Of a stretch of DNA of 16,393 nt, positions 14,532-16,393 are shown one piece after another. The notes beneath the pieces are model-generated. The model was not told the origin of the DNA. It made no database searches and saw only the letters and a program-made list of their open reading frames with translations. Within the stretch, counting starts at the first letter, position 1; each line of letters begins with the position of its first letter. This DNA is from Chloroflexota bacterium (GTDB lineage Bacteria > Chloroflexota > Dehalococcoidia > UBA3495). The translations under genes were made by a program, and so were the position numbers. The DNA is taken from positions 1 through 16,393 of the forward strand of contig JADFNR010000075.1 of assembly GCA_022563275.1 (NCBI GenBank). Reading direction: 5' to 3'.

Positions 14532-15596
14532 TTAAGTCTTAAACGTGGCGAAGCACTTGTTGGAGGTTAGAACGTCAGTCTCCACCCATTCCACGTAATC
14601 GGGCTTGGCATCCAACTCCTCCATGGCCCCCAGCAGACAGGCCCAGTTGAGCAACTCATGCTGGCCTGCGTCTTCCAATTGAGCGGTGGTGCGTTCGCTC
14701 CAGGCCGCGTAGTTGCCCTTTTTAAGATCGGACAACATCTCCCGGTCGGACGGGGTATCGGGCCAAAGGTAATTGTTCTTGGCGGTCAGGAACGCATGTG
14801 ACCAGCTTGACGAGGCCACCAGCGCCACCCGGTAGGGGCTCTCTTTGAGCACGCGGGCCAGGGCCGCTCCCACTTGCATGCAACGCTTGGGGGTGGGGCC
14901 GGGCGGGTCTGGCTCGAGAGCGACACCGTTCACCTTAACGGGCAGCGCGCCTCCCCGTTGGCTTACGACTCCGCGGCCATAGCAGTTAACGGCGATGGGC
15001 ACCACCGGGATGCCGAACCCTTCGCGGTCATAATCCAGGTACAACAGAGTGTTGATGAAAGCATGGGCCAAGCCCGGCTCGTGCAGCGGCTTGTAGGCAT
15101 AGGCCATGTCCACACCCTGGTTGATGAGTCCGGAGGTCAGCAATCTGGCCGCCTCCGGATGTCCTTTGTAATGGAAAACCTTGTCCGCGGGTTCGTCCCA
15201 AACATTACGCCTGGCCGACCCGTCAGCCCGGGTGAAGGGTGAACAATTGAATTCCTCGTAAGCCAGTACACAGAACGGAGTGATGACATCCTCCCGGAAA
15301 TTCTCGTACTGGTCATCACCAAAGATGATCACGAAATCCGGGTTGAAGGCCTGAATCTCTTTTCTGACTTTGCGAAACCCGCCCACCAAGCGTTCCCGGT
15401 GCCTCTGGGCCGCTGCCAAGCCTTCATCATCGCCAAACTCCGCCCGCATGGCTTCGGGCCAGTTCATGGGGTCTTTGAGCTTCTCGGGCAGGCGCTCGTC
15501 TTGCTTCAACGTCCTGAGGAGGGGATACAACTTGTCTTCGTCGTGGGCGATCAGCGCCGGGTAGTGGGTTAAGCCTGCGCCAAAGATCTCCGCCAT
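14532..15596 (-). CDS. Class III extradiol ring-cleavage dioxygenase, LigB-type catalytic subunit
   Basis: This 354-residue protein of the LigB superfamily should cleave a catechol-like ring next to one hydroxyl using Fe(II) and oxygen. The N-terminal GAGLTHYPAL contains H11, matching metal ligand H12 of LigB. E314, in GQHELLNW, is positioned like the ligand glutamate E242. H172/H178 (LHEPGLAH) and H267 (SSSWSH) correspond to conserved active-site histidines. The position of LigB ligand H61 (NDH) is here GDDQ (Q96), an odd change noted separately. The start is ATG 15596, with AGGTG 6-10 nt upstream and the family-like MAEIFGAGL beginning. A longer reading from 15659 adds 21 residues that overlap the promoter. 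No small LigA-like subunit is encoded nearby. The upstream SDR and downstream hydrolase suggest an aromatic-catabolic cluster. Confidence 0.82.
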   Translation of the reverse strand: MAEIFGAGLTHYPALIAHDEDKLYPLLRTLKQDERLPEKLKDPMNWPEAMRAEFGDDEGLAAAQRHRERLVGGFRKVRKEIQAFNPDFVIIFGDDQYENFREDVITPFCVLAYEEFNCSPFTRADGSARRNVWDEPADKVFHYKGHPEAARLLTSGLINQGVDMAYAYKPLHEPGLAHAFINTLLYLDYDREGFGIPVVPIAVNCYGRGVVSQRGGALPVKVNGVALEPDPPGPTPKRCMQVGAALARVLKESPYRVALVASSSWSHAFLTAKNNYLWPDTPSDREMLSDLKKGNYAAWSERTTAQLEDAGQHELLNWACLLGAMEELDAKPDYVEWVETDVLTSNKCFATFKT

Positions 15597-15643
15597 CTTT
15601 TCACCTCTCGAGGGGTTGGCTCCTGGGTGTATCCATATGACTT

Positions 15644-15657
15644 GGGCATTATAGCCC
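15644..15657 (-). promoter_or_regulatory. Promoter -10 within a short inverted repeat, upstream of the dioxygenase
   Basis: On the minus strand GGGC-TATAAT-GCCC places a consensus -10 (15653-15648) within 4-bp inverted arms, about 50 nt before ATG 15596. The -35 is poor (GATTCC at the right distance). It would give the dioxygenase-hydrolase pair its own promoter apart from the upstream SDR. Confidence 0.45.
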
Positions 15658-15674
15658 ATGCGGCGTGCCGGGAA

Positions 15675-16393
15675 TCAGCCCTGAGATGCTGCGGCGCCGG
15701 GGTCCCAGATCCAGTATTTTGAGATAGCCCCGGCATCGACCCGCAGGTCGAAACCGGTGATCATTTCGGCTTCGTCAGAGGCCAAGAACGCCGCCGCCTT
15801 GGCGTAATGGCTGGGGCTGGGCAGCTTCTGAAGCGGCGACAATGTGCTCGGGTCGGCCGGCCAACCACCCGAACGCTGTCCCAACCTGGGCCCAGGCCAC
15901 TCTACGCCCCAACGCTTGGCCCGCGCCAAGCCTTCCGTCCGGTCGGTGGCGGTGGGGGTGAGGCTGTTAACCCTGATCCCGTATTCGGCCAACTCCATGG
16001 CGACCGAGCGGGTGAAATTCAGCAGCCCACCCTTGGAAGTGCCGTAGCCGATGTTACCGGGCTCACCCTGGTGGCCCGCCGTGGAAATGATGTTGATCAT
16101 ATTGCCCTTCCGGCCAAGGCCGATCATCTGTTTGGCGGAGAACTTGGTGAACAGAAAGGCGCCGGTGAGCATGACGTCTGTCTGCCGCCTCCATTCATCC
16201 ACGGGCATGTCCAAAACGCCCTTCCAGTTGAACACCGTTGCGCCGTTGACCAGGATATCCACTCCTCCAAAAGTTTCCTTGGCCTCATCTAGGGCCGCGG
16301 TCACCTGGGCTTCGTCGGTCACATCGCAGGCGATGGCGATGGCCCGCCGCCCACCGTCGATCACCGACTGGGCGCACTGTTCGGCGTATTTGG
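15675..16393 (-). CDS. Short-chain dehydrogenase/reductase, N-terminus beyond the window
   Basis: The frame is open to the right edge, so the first cofactor-binding motif (TGxxxGIG) lies outside. What remains matches a classical SDR from strand 3 onward: AIACDVTDEAQ, DILVNGAT (NNAG position), NIISTAGHQ with the catalytic serine, and GYGTSKGG with the Y-x-x-x-K pair. VAMELAEYGIRVNSLTPTATDRT follows, and the C-terminal LASDEAEMITGFDLRVDAG is the usual end. An insert near the substrate loop (RWGVEWPGPRLGQRSGGWP) is longer than in many relatives and may shape substrate choice. The apparent internal GTG at 16364 is not a real start. The gene ends 78 nt before the dioxygenase start and probably belongs to the same catabolic cluster. 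Confidence 0.85.
   Translation of the reverse strand, partial: KYAEQCAQSVIDGGRRAIAIACDVTDEAQVTAALDEAKETFGGVDILVNGATVFNWKGVLDMPVDEWRRQTDVMLTGAFLFTKFSAKQMIGLGRKGNMINIISTAGHQGEPGNIGYGTSKGGLLNFTRSVAMELAEYGIRVNSLTPTATDRTEGLARAKRWGVEWPGPRLGQRSGGWPADPSTLSPLQKLPSPSHYAKAAAFLASDEAEMITGFDLRVDAGAISKYWIWDPGAAASQG

Noticed and set aside
1..16393. tRNA, rRNA, CRISPR arrays, transposase genes
   Set aside because: No cloverleaf, rRNA-like stretch, regularly spaced repeat array or transposase frame was recognised on either strand by eye.

Overview
The window looks like a metagenome-derived stretch of a GC-rich, free-living bacterium with a varied catabolic gene set. The mix includes a PaaK-type CoA ligase end, an isovaleryl-CoA-type dehydrogenase, a luciferase-like flavin monooxygenase, two short-chain dehydrogenases, a class III extradiol dioxygenase, a DUF3179 lipoprotein and dockerin/cohesin proteins. 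That mix is reminiscent of uncultured marine or soil Chloroflexota (SAR202/Dehalococcoidia-like), but this is inference from gene content and no search was run. The genetic code is standard: TGA ends several intact genes here.

Layout. (1) 1-1919 is a single open frame whose three parts do not belong together: an AT-richer Bacteroidota-like segment, a short GreA-like segment possibly of planctomycete type, and the C-terminal three quarters of a PaaK-family CoA ligase. It is most likely an assembly or amplification chimera. (2) 1957-3135 is an isovaleryl-CoA dehydrogenase-like enzyme. (3) 3265-4794 is a DUF3179 lipoprotein interrupted by one in-frame TGA. (4) 4876-8601 is a promoter, a structured leader and a two-gene surface-protein operon: six PPC-like repeats plus cohesin plus dockerin, followed by a membrane-anchored cohesin protein. 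(5) 8764-10474 holds a HbpS/GlcG-like protein, two adjacent palindromic repeats and a luciferase-family monooxygenase. (6) On the minus strand, 12314-10476 encodes a FrnE/DsbA-like protein, also with one in-frame TGA, and then a sarcosine-oxidase-like flavoenzyme. (7) 12658-13425 is an SDR, ended by a strong bidirectional terminator. (8) On the minus strand, 16393-13519 encodes an SDR (cut by the window edge), an extradiol dioxygenase and an HSL-type hydrolase. These could act in sequence on an aromatic or lactone-like substrate.

The main discovery candidate is a pair of selenoproteins. Both TGA-interrupted genes carry the TGA exactly where their families have the first cysteine of a CxxC motif, giving U-T-L-C in DUF3179 and U-P-Y-C in the DsbA-like protein. 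Both stay fully open and family-like on each side. Both are followed by a stable hairpin whose apical loop begins at the 21st nucleotide after the TGA, which is the placement of a bacterial SECIS element. The two genes lie in separate transcription units about 7.5 kb apart, so the coincidence is hard to explain by random nonsense mutations. No sel genes are in the window.
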